Source: Affinundibacterium nitidum
GTDB taxonomy: Bacteria; Pseudomonadota; Gammaproteobacteria; Burkholderiales; Burkholderiaceae_D
Assembly (NCBI RefSeq): GCF_014284155.1
Contig: NZ_JACOFZ010000001.1
Location: 682,001-746,000 of the forward strand
DNA: 64,000 nt
Direction: 5' to 3'
Shown here: one piece after another, positions 9,020 through 16,621 of the stretch
Position numbering within the stretch: the first letter of the stretch is position 1
How the letters are laid out: the number at the start of each line of letters is the position of its first letter
Program-made: the position numbers and the translations under genes
Notes under the pieces: model-generated
Database searches by the model: none
Seen by the model: only the letters and a program-made list of their open reading frames with translations
What the model was told of the DNA's origin: nothing

Positions 9020-9090
9020 TAAAAATTGATCGTGCAGCTAAATATCAGTAAGGCGAGCATTTGCAACGCTGAAATGCGCCCGAGTTTGGA
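9020..9090. repeat. Decayed or partial copy of the palindromic repeat
   Basis: GGCGAGCATTTGCAAC at 9052-9067 and TGCGCCCGAG at 9075-9084 repeat almost exactly the right half of copy 3 (9172-9204). The left part (about 9020-9050) shows only faint similarity to the left arm, so this is a half-copy or an old copy that has lost its palindrome. Confidence 0.55.
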
Positions 9091-9106
9091 ACACCACAAC
9101 AAAAGG

Positions 9107-9224
9107 ACTTGCTCAGAAATTCAATTCTCGGGATGCAGATCGCGACGCAAAGCACAGACGTATGTCGATACGGCGAGCATTTGCAACAAAGAGCTGCGCC
9201 CGAGAATTGGATTTATGAGCAAGT
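9107..9224. repeat. Structured palindromic repeat, copy 3 (behind relA)
   Basis: A 118-base palindrome ending one base before the relA stop codon. Outer arms ACTTGCTCA / TGAGCAAGT are a perfect 9-bp pair. The inner family arms are AAATTCAATTCTCGGGATGC and GCGCCCGAGAATTGGATTT, and the central hairpin is CGTAT-(4 nt)-ATACG. Same orientation as copy 1. It could act as the relA transcript end. Confidence 0.85.
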
Positions 9225-9225
9225 A

Positions 9226-11463
9226 CTAAGAGCGACGAACCTCTTGAACCCCACTCACCTCACGAATAATATTCAATGACTTCTGCAACTGCGTCGTGCC
9301 ATTAATCTCCACCGTAAATGACATTTTCGCTTGGCCTTTAGCACTCTGAGTATTGACACCAATCACATTAATTTTTTCACGCGAAAAAATCTCCGAGATA
9401 TCGCGCAATAAGCCTTGACGATCCTGCGCCATAACAAAAATGTCGACGGGATAAACGGTATCGCGTCCACCGTCTCCCCATGTCGTTTGAATCAAGCGCT
9501 CAGGCGCCTTACTTCGCATCTCCGCAAAGTTTTTACATGTCAGACGATGGATAGAAACCCCTTTGCCACGCGTAACGAAACCAACGATATCATCGGGTGG
9601 TGCAGGTTTGCAGCAGCGTGCAAGTTGCGTCATCAAGCCGTCGGTTCCGACGACTAACACACCAGATTTCGCGCCTTGAATCACACTTGAAGCGCGGCTC
9701 TTATTCGCGATGACAAACTCGGGGGCAACTTCGCTTTCAGGATTGTCACGCAACGCCGTTTCGACTTGACGCAAACTAAACTCTTCCTTGCCAACCGAGA
9801 GGAATAATTCATCTACGGTGGCAAAACCGAGCTTACGCGCCAACTCTTCTAAGTTGACCGAAGTCTTACCTTCACGCTGCAACGTTTTCTCGATCATGCC
9901 ACGCCCCGTGTTGAGCGTTTCTTGCTGATCGATGGCATTAAACCATGCACGAATCTTAGTTCTGGTACGAGTACCAATGGAATATTCAGGATTCAACCAA
10001 TCACGCGACGGCCCTGCCTGAATCGAACCAATTTTTAGCGTAATAATTTCAACGGTTTGGCCATTTTTAAGGCGAGTATTGAGCGGCACCATCACACCAT
10101 CGACGCGCGCCCCACGGCAGCGATGTCCAACGTCGGTATGCAGTTGATACGCGAAATCGACTGGCGTCGCGCCGCTTGGCAATTCAATCACCCTTGCTTG
10201 CGGCGTCAGCACATAAATACGGTCATCTAAAGTCGCCGCTTTAACCTTCTCTACCCATTCACGCTGCAACTGTTCTTGATCAACAACCACATCCGAGACT
10301 TCATTTTTCCAGGCAAGCAGTTGGCGTAGCCATGCGATTTTCTCGTCATATTCTTGCGCTGAAAAATTTGAGCCACCTGTCTCTTTATAACGCCAGTGAG
10401 CGGCCACACCAAACTCTGAAAACTGATGCATTTCCTTGGTACGAATTTGCACTTCGAGCGGACGTCCATCATCGACGATGACGACCGTATGCAAAGATTT
10501 ATATCCGTTGGGCTTGGGGCGAGAAATATAATCGTCAAACTCTTTCGGAATCGGTGTCCAAAGATTATTAAGGATACCTAAGACCGTATAACAATCCTTA
10601 ATGTCATCGACAATGACGCGGAAAGCACGCACATCGTAGAGCTCATCGAAGTCGACCTTCTTACCCTTCATCTTTTTCCAAATACTGAAGATGTGCTTGG
10701 GACGACCACTCACTTCTGCTTTAACGTCGACAGCGGCGAGTTCTTTTTCAAGCCGAGCAATGGCAGAGACCACAAAGCTTTCCCGTTCGACCCGCTTTTC
10801 CTCGAGCATCTTGGCAATTTTCTTATATTGCTCTGGCTCTAAAAAGCGGAACGACAAATCCTCCAATTCCCACTTCAACTGCCACACACCAAGACGATTC
10901 GCCAACGGCGCATACAAATCCATGGTTTCGCTAGCGTACTGTTGAACTGCACCGTCATCACGTTTGCATTCGGCGAAGTAACGTAAAGAGGTAAGGCGCG
11001 ACGCAAGGCGCACCAACACGACGCGCATATCATTTGCCATCGCTAACACCATTTTACGCAAGACTTCCATCTGCGAAGCGGTGCGTTCTGCTTCATCTTT
11101 CCCTCTACCGACATCGTGTTGGGTGAGCGTCGCTTCGCGTAGGCGCAGCAAACGACGTACACCTGCCACGAGCTCACTAATTTCTTTACCGAATCGGGCT
11201 TCGATTTTTTCTGCAGCCAAAGGATTTGCTTCAGTCAATTCAAACAACAAAGCTGCAATTCTGGTATCGACATCCGTCTTTAACATGGCCAGCGTGGAGG
11301 CGACGCCAACAGCAAACTGCAATGCATTTTGCTCAGTGATGATTGCGTGATTTTCGTAATACGGAGTCACGAACTCAAGCGCCTGTTTTACACGCTCAGC
11401 ATCAGCGGCAGACAAACCCTCAACCAGTTGTGCTTCATTAATAGATGCGGACAAAGAAACCAT
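9226..11463 (-). CDS. relA: (p)ppGpp synthetase RelA, synthesis-only type
   Basis: Ribosome-associated stringent-response enzyme that makes (p)ppGpp from ATP and GDP/GTP; 745 residues. The N-terminal hydrolase-like region lacks the metal-binding HD pair (LLFELTEANP at the place of the HD motif), so only synthesis is expected. The synthetase domain carries FDELYDVRAFRV, EFDDYISRPKPNGYKSLHT and EVQIRT. The TGS domain (RIYVLTPQARVIELPSGATP) and C-terminal ACT domain (DIFVMAQDRQGLLRDISEIF) are intact. It follows a RidA-like gene and ends next to repeat copy 3. Confidence 0.95.
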   Translation of the reverse strand: MVSLSASINEAQLVEGLSAADAERVKQALEFVTPYYENHAIITEQNALQFAVGVASTLAMLKTDVDTRIAALLFELTEANPLAAEKIEARFGKEISELVAGVRRLLRLREATLTQHDVGRGKDEAERTASQMEVLRKMVLAMANDMRVVLVRLASRLTSLRYFAECKRDDGAVQQYASETMDLYAPLANRLGVWQLKWELEDLSFRFLEPEQYKKIAKMLEEKRVERESFVVSAIARLEKELAAVDVKAEVSGRPKHIFSIWKKMKGKKVDFDELYDVRAFRVIVDDIKDCYTVLGILNNLWTPIPKEFDDYISRPKPNGYKSLHTVVIVDDGRPLEVQIRTKEMHQFSEFGVAAHWRYKETGGSNFSAQEYDEKIAWLRQLLAWKNEVSDVVVDQEQLQREWVEKVKAATLDDRIYVLTPQARVIELPSGATPVDFAYQLHTDVGHRCRGARVDGVMVPLNTRLKNGQTVEIITLKIGSIQAGPSRDWLNPEYSIGTRTRTKIRAWFNAIDQQETLNTGRGMIEKTLQREGKTSVNLEELARKLGFATVDELFLSVGKEEFSLRQVETALRDNPESEVAPEFVIANKSRASSVIQGAKSGVLVVGTDGLMTQLARCCKPAPPDDIVGFVTRGKGVSIHRLTCKNFAEMRSKAPERLIQTTWGDGGRDTVYPVDIFVMAQDRQGLLRDISEIFSREKINVIGVNTQSAKGQAKMSFTVEINGTTQLQKSLNIIREVSGVQEVRRS

Positions 11464-11510
11464 GATTCTTTACAAGTGTTACAAGCCCTAAAGCCTGGAC
11501 ATCGACAATA

Positions 11511-11855
11511 TTATTTTTGTGCAGCAGTCACAACAATTTCAACTAACCAACCTGGATTTGCTAACGCCGCTTGTACAGTAGCACGTGGTGGCGTATTACC
11601 TTGCGGAACCCACGCATCCCAGGCTTCATTCATACCTGCCATATTTGCCATATCGGTGATAAAGATTTGGCACATCAAAATGCGCGTCTTGTCGCTACCC
11701 GCTTCTTCTAACAGGCGATCGATTTGCGCAAGTACGTTTTGCGTTTGACCAACGATATCTTGACTTGGATCTTCAGGCACTTGCCCAGCGAGATAAACGA
11801 CTTTATTAAAAATAGCGTACTCAGACAAACGTGGACCGACGTGAAAGCGTTGCAT
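11511..11855 (-). CDS. RidA / YjgF-family protein
   Basis: Small trimeric RidA-family protein that in characterised members hydrolyses reactive enamine/imine intermediates. I place the start at MQRFHVGPRLSEYAIFN (11855), where AGGTGG lies 8 nt upstream. This gives 114 residues, while the longer open frame to 12044 has no domain sequence in its N-terminal part. Family features are VYLAGQVPED, a central QIDRLLEEAGS helix and NTPPRATVQAALANPGWLVE with the conserved Arg that contacts the substrate carboxylate. It lies between an alpha/beta hydrolase gene and relA. Confidence 0.88.
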   Translation of the reverse strand: MQRFHVGPRLSEYAIFNKVVYLAGQVPEDPSQDIVGQTQNVLAQIDRLLEEAGSDKTRILMCQIFITDMANMAGMNEAWDAWVPQGNTPPRATVQAALANPGWLVEIVVTAAQK

Positions 11856-11919
11856 AAAAAAAACCCACCTAAATAAACAAAATAAACAACCTAGAAAACC
11901 AACAATTCGAGATAGTGAC

Positions 11920-12789
11920 TCAAGCCTTGCCCATAAAGAAATCTTGAGCGATCGCAATCTGATCAGCATGCACAAACGTTGGGGCATGACCAACCGCAGG
12001 TATTTCAATCGATCTTGCTTTCGGGCCCCGCTTTTGCATTTCAAGAACCGCGTCGACTGTCAGCAAATCAGAATCAGACCCCCGTACGACCAGAGTTTCG
12101 GCTTGGATCGCGTCATACATCCCCCATAACATCGCCTGCCCCATCGCTGCCACTTCTTGTGTCGTTGCTTTGACGGGGATAGATAACTTCAAATCATAGT
12201 GACGCATCCATTTTCCCTCGGCATTTTGCTTTAAGACGTCACGTGCAAGCTTTTCCCATTGCGCGTCGCTGTGCTTACCAAAAGAAGCGGAAATTTCGCG
12301 AATAAATTTCACTGCATCGTCAAAATGATCGAAGCGAACGTCTTCACCAATGTATTGGCCGATTCTTTGCAGTGCTTCAAAATTTAAACTAGGGCCAACA
12401 TCGTTCAACAATAATTTGCGAATCGGGCTCTCTTTCATCGCCGCCAAGCCGATACCAATCAAGCCACCCATGGACGTACCAAACCAATCGACCGTTGTCG
12501 CATTCAAGCGTGCCAATAGCGTCACCATATCACTCACGTATTGTGGAATCTGATATGACTGCGGATTAGCCAGCCAATCGGAGCGACCGCGCCCCACTAC
12601 ATCGGGGCAAATCACGCGATACTCATGTTCCATCGCTTGCGCTAGCGCGTCGAAATCGTCACTGACGCGCGTCACGCCATGCACGCAAACCAGAACTTTT
12701 TGATTGCTAGGATCGCCCCATTCTTTATAGGCCATTTTATGCAATCCAGCCGGTGATAAACACTGCACGGTCTTGATTTGAACTGGCAT
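11920..12789 (-). CDS. Alpha/beta hydrolase
   Basis: A cytoplasmic alpha/beta-hydrolase fold protein, 289 residues, with no signal peptide. The oxyanion region is CVHGVTR, the nucleophile elbow GTSMGG (Ser), an acidic residue lies in VVRGSDSDLL, and the catalytic His is in VGHAPTF. PDVVGRGRSDW is typical of small-molecule ester or C-C hydrolases, but the substrate cannot be told from sequence. Same strand as, and 64 bases before, the RidA-like gene; possibly cotranscribed with it and relA. Confidence 0.88.
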   Translation of the reverse strand: MPVQIKTVQCLSPAGLHKMAYKEWGDPSNQKVLVCVHGVTRVSDDFDALAQAMEHEYRVICPDVVGRGRSDWLANPQSYQIPQYVSDMVTLLARLNATTVDWFGTSMGGLIGIGLAAMKESPIRKLLLNDVGPSLNFEALQRIGQYIGEDVRFDHFDDAVKFIREISASFGKHSDAQWEKLARDVLKQNAEGKWMRHYDLKLSIPVKATTQEVAAMGQAMLWGMYDAIQAETLVVRGSDSDLLTVDAVLEMQKRGPKARSIEIPAVGHAPTFVHADQIAIAQDFFMGKA

Positions 12790-12915
12790 AGCGAATTACT
12801 TTCAAAATAGTCTGCAATACACACCATTTTAACGAGTGTTTGACATAAAATCGTCAATGATTTGAATTTTCTTCGCACTTATTACCTCAAACTGTTTTCA
12901 ATTAAGGAAAAAAGC

Positions 12916-13710
12916 ATGTCAGCACGTAATTTAGAGGGGAAAACCGCCCTAGTGACGGGTTCCACTTCAGGGATTGGACTTGGTATTGCCCGCTCATTAG
13001 CTGCAGCAGGCGCCAATATTGTATTCAATGGTTTCGGCGATGCGACTGAAATCGCCGCAGTCCGTCAACAAGTCGAAAACGAATTCACAGTAAAGACCAG
13101 TTACAGTGGCGCCGACATGAGTAAGGCTGCTGAGATTGAGGCAATGATGCAACAAGCAGCGAGTGAATTTGGGGGAGTGGACATATTAGTGAACAATGCT
13201 GGCATTCAGTATGTCTCTAGCATCGAAGACTTTCCGGTAGAAAAATGGGATGCGATTATCGCGATCAACCTGACCTCGGCCTTCCACACCACACGTCTAG
13301 CACTACCTTATATGCGTCAACAAAATTGGGGACGCATCATTAATTTAGCTTCAGTGCATGGGTTGGTCGCTTCGGCGCAAAAGTCGGCCTATGTCGCCGC
13401 CAAACACGGCTTGGTTGGCTTCACTAAAACGACCGCATTAGAAACCGCAACCACTGGCGTTACCTGCAACGCAATTTGCCCTGGCTTCGTACTGACCCCC
13501 CTGGTGCAGAAACAAGTCGATGATAGAGCAGCGCGCGATGGCATCAGCAATGAAGAGGCGAAAGTTTCTCTGCTTTCAGAAAAACAACCTTCTCGCGAAT
13601 TTGTCACGCCAGATCAACTCGGTGCCCTGGCGGTATTCTTCTGCAGTGAAGCAGCATCGCAGATTCGTGGTGTTGCTTGGAATATGGATGGCGGCTGGGT
13701 CGCACAATAA
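12916..13710 (+). CDS. 3-hydroxybutyrate dehydrogenase (SDR)
   Basis: Likely D-3-hydroxybutyrate dehydrogenase, interconverting 3-hydroxybutyrate and acetoacetate with NAD; 264 residues. SDR signatures are GSTSGIG (cofactor), NNAG, the catalytic Ser in NLASVHG and YVAAK, plus a C-terminal WNMDGGWVAQ typical of this subfamily. The start MSARNLEGKTALVTG at 12916 is preceded by AAGGA; the open frame from 12862 has no such site. It faces scoBA across a shared terminator. Acetoacetate made here would be the substrate of ScoAB, so the neighbours form a ketone-body/PHB degradation set. Confidence 0.9.
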   Translation: MSARNLEGKTALVTGSTSGIGLGIARSLAAAGANIVFNGFGDATEIAAVRQQVENEFTVKTSYSGADMSKAAEIEAMMQQAASEFGGVDILVNNAGIQYVSSIEDFPVEKWDAIIAINLTSAFHTTRLALPYMRQQNWGRIINLASVHGLVASAQKSAYVAAKHGLVGFTKTTALETATTGVTCNAICPGFVLTPLVQKQVDDRAARDGISNEEAKVSLLSEKQPSREFVTPDQLGALAVFFCSEAASQIRGVAWNMDGGWVAQ

Positions 13711-13726
13711 AATCGAGTTTCACCAC

Positions 13727-13766
13727 AAAAAAAAGCCTGAACTGTTTGCACGGTTCAGGCTTTTTT
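13727..13766. terminator. Bidirectional terminator between hydroxybutyrate dehydrogenase and scoB
   Basis: Stem GCCTGAAC / GTTCAGGC flanked by an A run on the left and a T run on the right, so it serves both converging genes. Confidence 0.9.
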
Positions 13767-13784
13767 ACTGAATAAGCTCAGCGA

Positions 13785-14423
13785 CTAGACCGCAGAGACA
13801 TCCAATTTCGCTTCTGTCTTCGCCAAAATCTCTTCCTTCGTCACACCCGGAGCCAGCTCAATCAACTTTAATCCGTCAGCCGTAATGTCCATCACGCCTA
13901 AATCAGTAATGATGCGATCAACCACGCCTACACCAGTCAAAGGCAAATTGCACTCCTTCAAAATCTTGTGCGCATCACCTTTCGCGACGTGCTCCATCAG
14001 CACGACAACGCGACCGACACCAGCCACCAAGTCCATCGCGCCGCCCATGCCTTTAACCATTTTTCCTGGAATCATCCAGTTTGCTAAGTCGCCTTTTTCA
14101 GACACTTGCATCGCACCCAAGATCGCCACATTGATTTTGCCGCCACGGATCATCGCGAACGAATCGGCAGAGCTGAAAATCGATGAGCCTGCCAAAGTTG
14201 TTACTGTTTGTTTACCTGCATTAATCAAGTCAGCATCAACTTGATCTTCCGTTGGAAACGGACCAATACCGAGCAAACCGTTTTCGGATTGCAACCATAC
14301 TTCCATATGATCAGGTACGTGGTTTGCCACCAAAGTCGGCAAACCAATACCCAAATTCACGTAAAAACCGTCTTGCAATTCTTGCGCTGCGCGTGCAGCC
14401 ATTTCGTCACGATTCCATGCCAT
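13785..14423 (-). CDS. scoB: 3-oxoacid CoA-transferase subunit B
   Basis: Beta subunit of succinyl-CoA:3-ketoacid CoA-transferase, which activates acetoacetate with CoA from succinyl-CoA; 212 residues. The catalytic glutamate lies in SENGLLGIG near residue 45. [14 protein letters not shown] and [19 protein letters not shown] are family blocks. It pairs with scoA, 90 bases upstream. That gap is longer than usual for this pair and holds a short direct repeat. Confidence 0.95.
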   Translation of the reverse strand: MAWNRDEMAARAAQELQDGFYVNLGIGLPTLVANHVPDHMEVWLQSENGLLGIGPFPTEDQVDADLINAGKQTVTTLAGSSIFSSADSFAMIRGGKINVAILGAMQVSEKGDLANWMIPGKMVKGMGGAMDLVAGVGRVVVLMEHVAKGDAHKILKECNLPLTGVGVVDRIITDLGVMDITADGLKLIELAPGVTKEEILAKTEAKLDVSAV

Positions 14424-14465
14424 GATGATGTCCTCTAATTCTGTAAAGTGATTGATCGCTTAATT

Positions 14466-14519
14466 ACACATCGTAAGTTCAAAATATGCTTCAAGATGTG
14501 CTGCAAAATATGCTTAAGC
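14466..14519. repeat. Short direct repeat between scoB and scoA
   Basis: CAAAATATGCTT occurs twice about 25 bases apart, separated by CAAGATGTGCTG, which is itself a degenerate third unit (read on the minus strand as AAGCATATTTTG ... CAGCACATCTTG ... AAGCATATTTTG). The repeat starts at the scoA stop codon. Confidence 0.6.
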
Positions 14520-15212
14520 TGGTGTCGTTGTACGTTGTTCAATGCGTTTTTCTGGATTCGCATTGACCACGATGCGGTGCACGTAAATACCTGGGGTATG
14601 TACTTGATCCGGATCGATTTCACCAATTTCAACCAAATGCTCAACTTCAACCACTGTGATCTTGCCCGCCATTGCAACGTTAGGATTAAAGTTACGTGCG
14701 GTTTTGCGATACACCAAATTACCTGCTTTATCTGCCTTATATGCTTTGACCAATGAAACGTCCGCTACTAAAGAGCGTTCCATCACATATTTTTCACCAT
14801 CGAATTCACGTATTTCTTTGCCCTCAGCAACGATCGTACCGACGCCCGTTTTTGTGAAGAAAGCAGGAATACCTGCGCCGCCAGCGCGCAATTTCTCTGC
14901 CAGCGTTCCTTGTGGTGTGAAATCCAATTCCAATTCACCTGCTAAATACTGACGCTCGAATTCTTTATTTTCACCAACGTAAGAAGAAATCATTTTCTTA
15001 ATTTGGCGCGTGTGCAACAACTGGCCTAGACCAAAACCGTCAACACCGGCATTGTTCGAAATTGCAGTCAATTCTTTCTTACCACTGTCGCGCAGTGCGG
15101 CGATCAAGGCTTCAGGAATCCCACACAAACCAAAACCGCCGACGGCGATTGTTTGTCCATCTTGAACGATGTCTGCTAATGCGGATGCGGCATCTGGATA
15201 GAGCTTATTCAT
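14514..15212 (-). CDS. scoA: 3-oxoacid CoA-transferase subunit A
   Basis: Alpha subunit of the acetoacetate CoA-transferase, 232 residues. The N-terminal glycine-rich CoA/oxyanion segment [20 protein letters not shown] and the block [20 protein letters not shown] are typical. It starts the scoAB operon. The 270-base region upstream is shared with a divergent PAS-LuxR regulator and contains two similar 20-bp boxes, so regulation of scoAB by that protein is plausible but inferred. Confidence 0.95.
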   Translation of the reverse strand: MNKLYPDAASALADIVQDGQTIAVGGFGLCGIPEALIAALRDSGKKELTAISNNAGVDGFGLGQLLHTRQIKKMISSYVGENKEFERQYLAGELELDFTPQGTLAEKLRAGGAGIPAFFTKTGVGTIVAEGKEIREFDGEKYVMERSLVADVSLVKAYKADKAGNLVYRKTARNFNPNVAMAGKITVVEVEHLVEIGEIDPDQVHTPGIYVHRIVVNANPEKRIEQRTTTPA

Positions 15213-15290
15213 ACGTCTCCCTCTAGTGAATGAATGGAAAATAAGTAGTGCAAAAAAATGGAAAGCAAAACAATTTTATATGTCGAACGG

Positions 15291-15310
15291 TCTAGCATAG
15301 AACTGCTAGA
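15291..15310. promoter_or_regulatory. Candidate operator box 1 between scoA and PAS-LuxR gene
   Basis: TCTAGCATAGAACTGCTAGA is a 20-bp dyad with perfect 7-bp arms (TCTAGCA / TGCTAGA). The 20-bp length is the usual footprint of LuxR-type HTH dimers. It shares TAGAACT-R-CTAG with the box at 15321. Confidence 0.5.
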
Positions 15311-15320
15311 GCATGAACGC

Positions 15321-15340
15321 AATACCGTAGAACTACTAGT
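15321..15340. promoter_or_regulatory. Candidate operator box 2 between scoA and PAS-LuxR gene
   Basis: AATACCGTAGAACTACTAGT repeats the core of box 1 exactly 30 bp away, about three helical turns. Its left arm is weaker than that of box 1. Confidence 0.4.
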
Positions 15341-15486
15341 CCACCGAATGCAAAACTAAATCTCACCCATGTCTTCGAAGCAGACTCGCCAAGCGGTCGA
15401 CTTCAAGGTATGCTTCAGCACTCGTCAGACTGACACAACAAAGCATCCGAATCGTTTACCCCAAGCTCATATTGGCTCCTTGGAAC

Positions 15487-16047
15487 ATGAATCCCGAACT
15501 CAACGTCGACTTTGAAGCAATTTTCCGCATGGCACCAGTTGGCATGTGCGTGTCTCAGAATCGACGCATTATTGCCTGTAACGACGCCATGGCGGCCATG
15601 TTTGGCTTTTCTAAAGAAGACCTGGTCGGTGAATCATTCTTGATGTTATACCCTAGTTCCGACGAATTTGAACGTACGGGAGCGCGCATCGTACCGATTT
15701 TGAATACAACCGGTTGGTATTCCGACGAACGCATCATGAAACGAGCAAATCAAGAACTGTTCTGGTGCCATGTTTCTGGACGATCGCTTCACCCCGAAGA
15801 TCCTCATGCAGCTGGTATCTGGACCTTCGATGATCTCAGCGCCAAACGTTCGGTATCGCCCGAAATGACAGCACGAGAACGCGAAATTGCCGCGCTTATT
15901 GTTGATGGTCAAACTAGCAAAATGATCGCACGCCAACTCGCACTCAGTCCAAGAACCGTCGAGATGTATCGTGCTAAGTTGATGAAAAAGCTCAACGCCG
16001 CAAGTTCAAGCGAACTCATCAACAAATTATTGCGTATCGCTACTTGA
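15487..16047 (+). CDS. PAS domain - LuxR-type HTH transcriptional regulator
   Basis: A 186-residue one-component regulator. A PAS fold spans about residues 5-120 (FEAIFRMAPVGMCVSQNRRI ... NDAMAAMFGFSKEDLVGESF), followed by a GerE/LuxR helix-turn-helix (MTAREREIAALIVDGQTSKM ... LSPRTVEMYRAKLMKKLNA). I use ATG at 15487; a TTG at 15472 is also possible. There is no receiver domain. It is divergent from scoAB, the arrangement expected for a local activator. The PAS ligand is unknown. Confidence 0.88.
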   Translation: MNPELNVDFEAIFRMAPVGMCVSQNRRIIACNDAMAAMFGFSKEDLVGESFLMLYPSSDEFERTGARIVPILNTTGWYSDERIMKRANQELFWCHVSGRSLHPEDPHAAGIWTFDDLSAKRSVSPEMTAREREIAALIVDGQTSKMIARQLALSPRTVEMYRAKLMKKLNAASSSELINKLLRIAT

Positions 16048-16215
16048 GCCCTGCTCAGCTCGAATGAATTGACCGCATCATGCAGGCCAATCATTTGCGG
16101 TGTAAATAAAGCTTTGCAGCGAGCCCAAGCCAGGGAGCAAAATCTTCCGTTCCTAGCAATTCACGGCTTTAGTCAGAATGCTGCTACGCACCAACGAAAA
16201 ACTCGACAACCGATA

Positions 16216-16229
16216 TGGAAACGATTCCA
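16216..16229. promoter_or_regulatory. LacI-family-like operator 1 upstream of GH5
   Basis: TGGAAACGATTCCA: perfect TGGAA / TTCCA arms around a central CG, the form typical of LacI-family sugar-responsive operators. Confidence 0.5.
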
Positions 16230-16259
16230 AATTCACAAAAAGCATGCTAATCTCATATT

Positions 16260-16273
16260 TGAAATCGTTTTCA
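16260..16273. promoter_or_regulatory. LacI-family-like operator 2 upstream of GH5
   Basis: TGAAATCGTTTTCA: perfect TGAAA / TTTCA arms around a central CG, 44 bp centre to centre from operator 1 (about four helical turns). Confidence 0.45.
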
Positions 16274-16621
16274 GAAAAGAGACATCTCAGTGATCTGAAT
16301 GGGATTCAGCGCAGTCTGTCGTTTGATTTTGGGTTCGCCCCTACCTCAACAGTAAGAGCGAAATTTGAATCTAACATCGAATGGCGCACGATCTTGAGAA
16401 AGTATTGTCTGACTAATGATTTCGCTTGCCGCCTTGCACAGCACAAGACGGCAGGAAAACAAAGTGCTCAAATTTGCTCGATAGAGTTGTGGCAATGTCG
16501 TCCGGACCGTCATTGCTGGTTTGCTCTATGATGCGCCCCCCGTGTTTGGTCACCACAAGCTTGTAAGGGTTCACAACAGCTGGTTTGTTAATTTTATTTT
16601 CCAATTAAAAAGAGAGACGAT

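Larger units (their letters stand above)
16048..16621. other. 574-base non-coding region before the GH5 gene
   Basis: I find no convincing gene here. It contains two LacI-type operator-like dyads (listed separately) and a hairpin GCCG-CTTG / CAAG-CGGC at about 16430-16454. A 63-codon minus-strand frame starting at TTG (16413-16604) reads somewhat protein-like but has no start signal. Confidence 0.5.

Noticed and set aside
9026-9229. 67-codon plus-strand frame with an internal repeat (ASICNAEMRP / ASICNKELRP)
   Set aside because: The apparent protein repeat is only the translation of the palindromic DNA repeat and its half-copy.
9226-11463. relA considered as a bifunctional spoT
   Set aside because: The metal-binding HD residues are absent from the N-terminal domain, so hydrolase activity is not expected.
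16413-16604. 63-codon minus-strand frame ahead of the GH5 gene with fairly protein-like composition
   Set aside because: It begins at TTG without a Shine-Dalgarno, overlaps the GH5 ribosome-binding region on the opposite strand, and resembles no family I know; kept only as a note.
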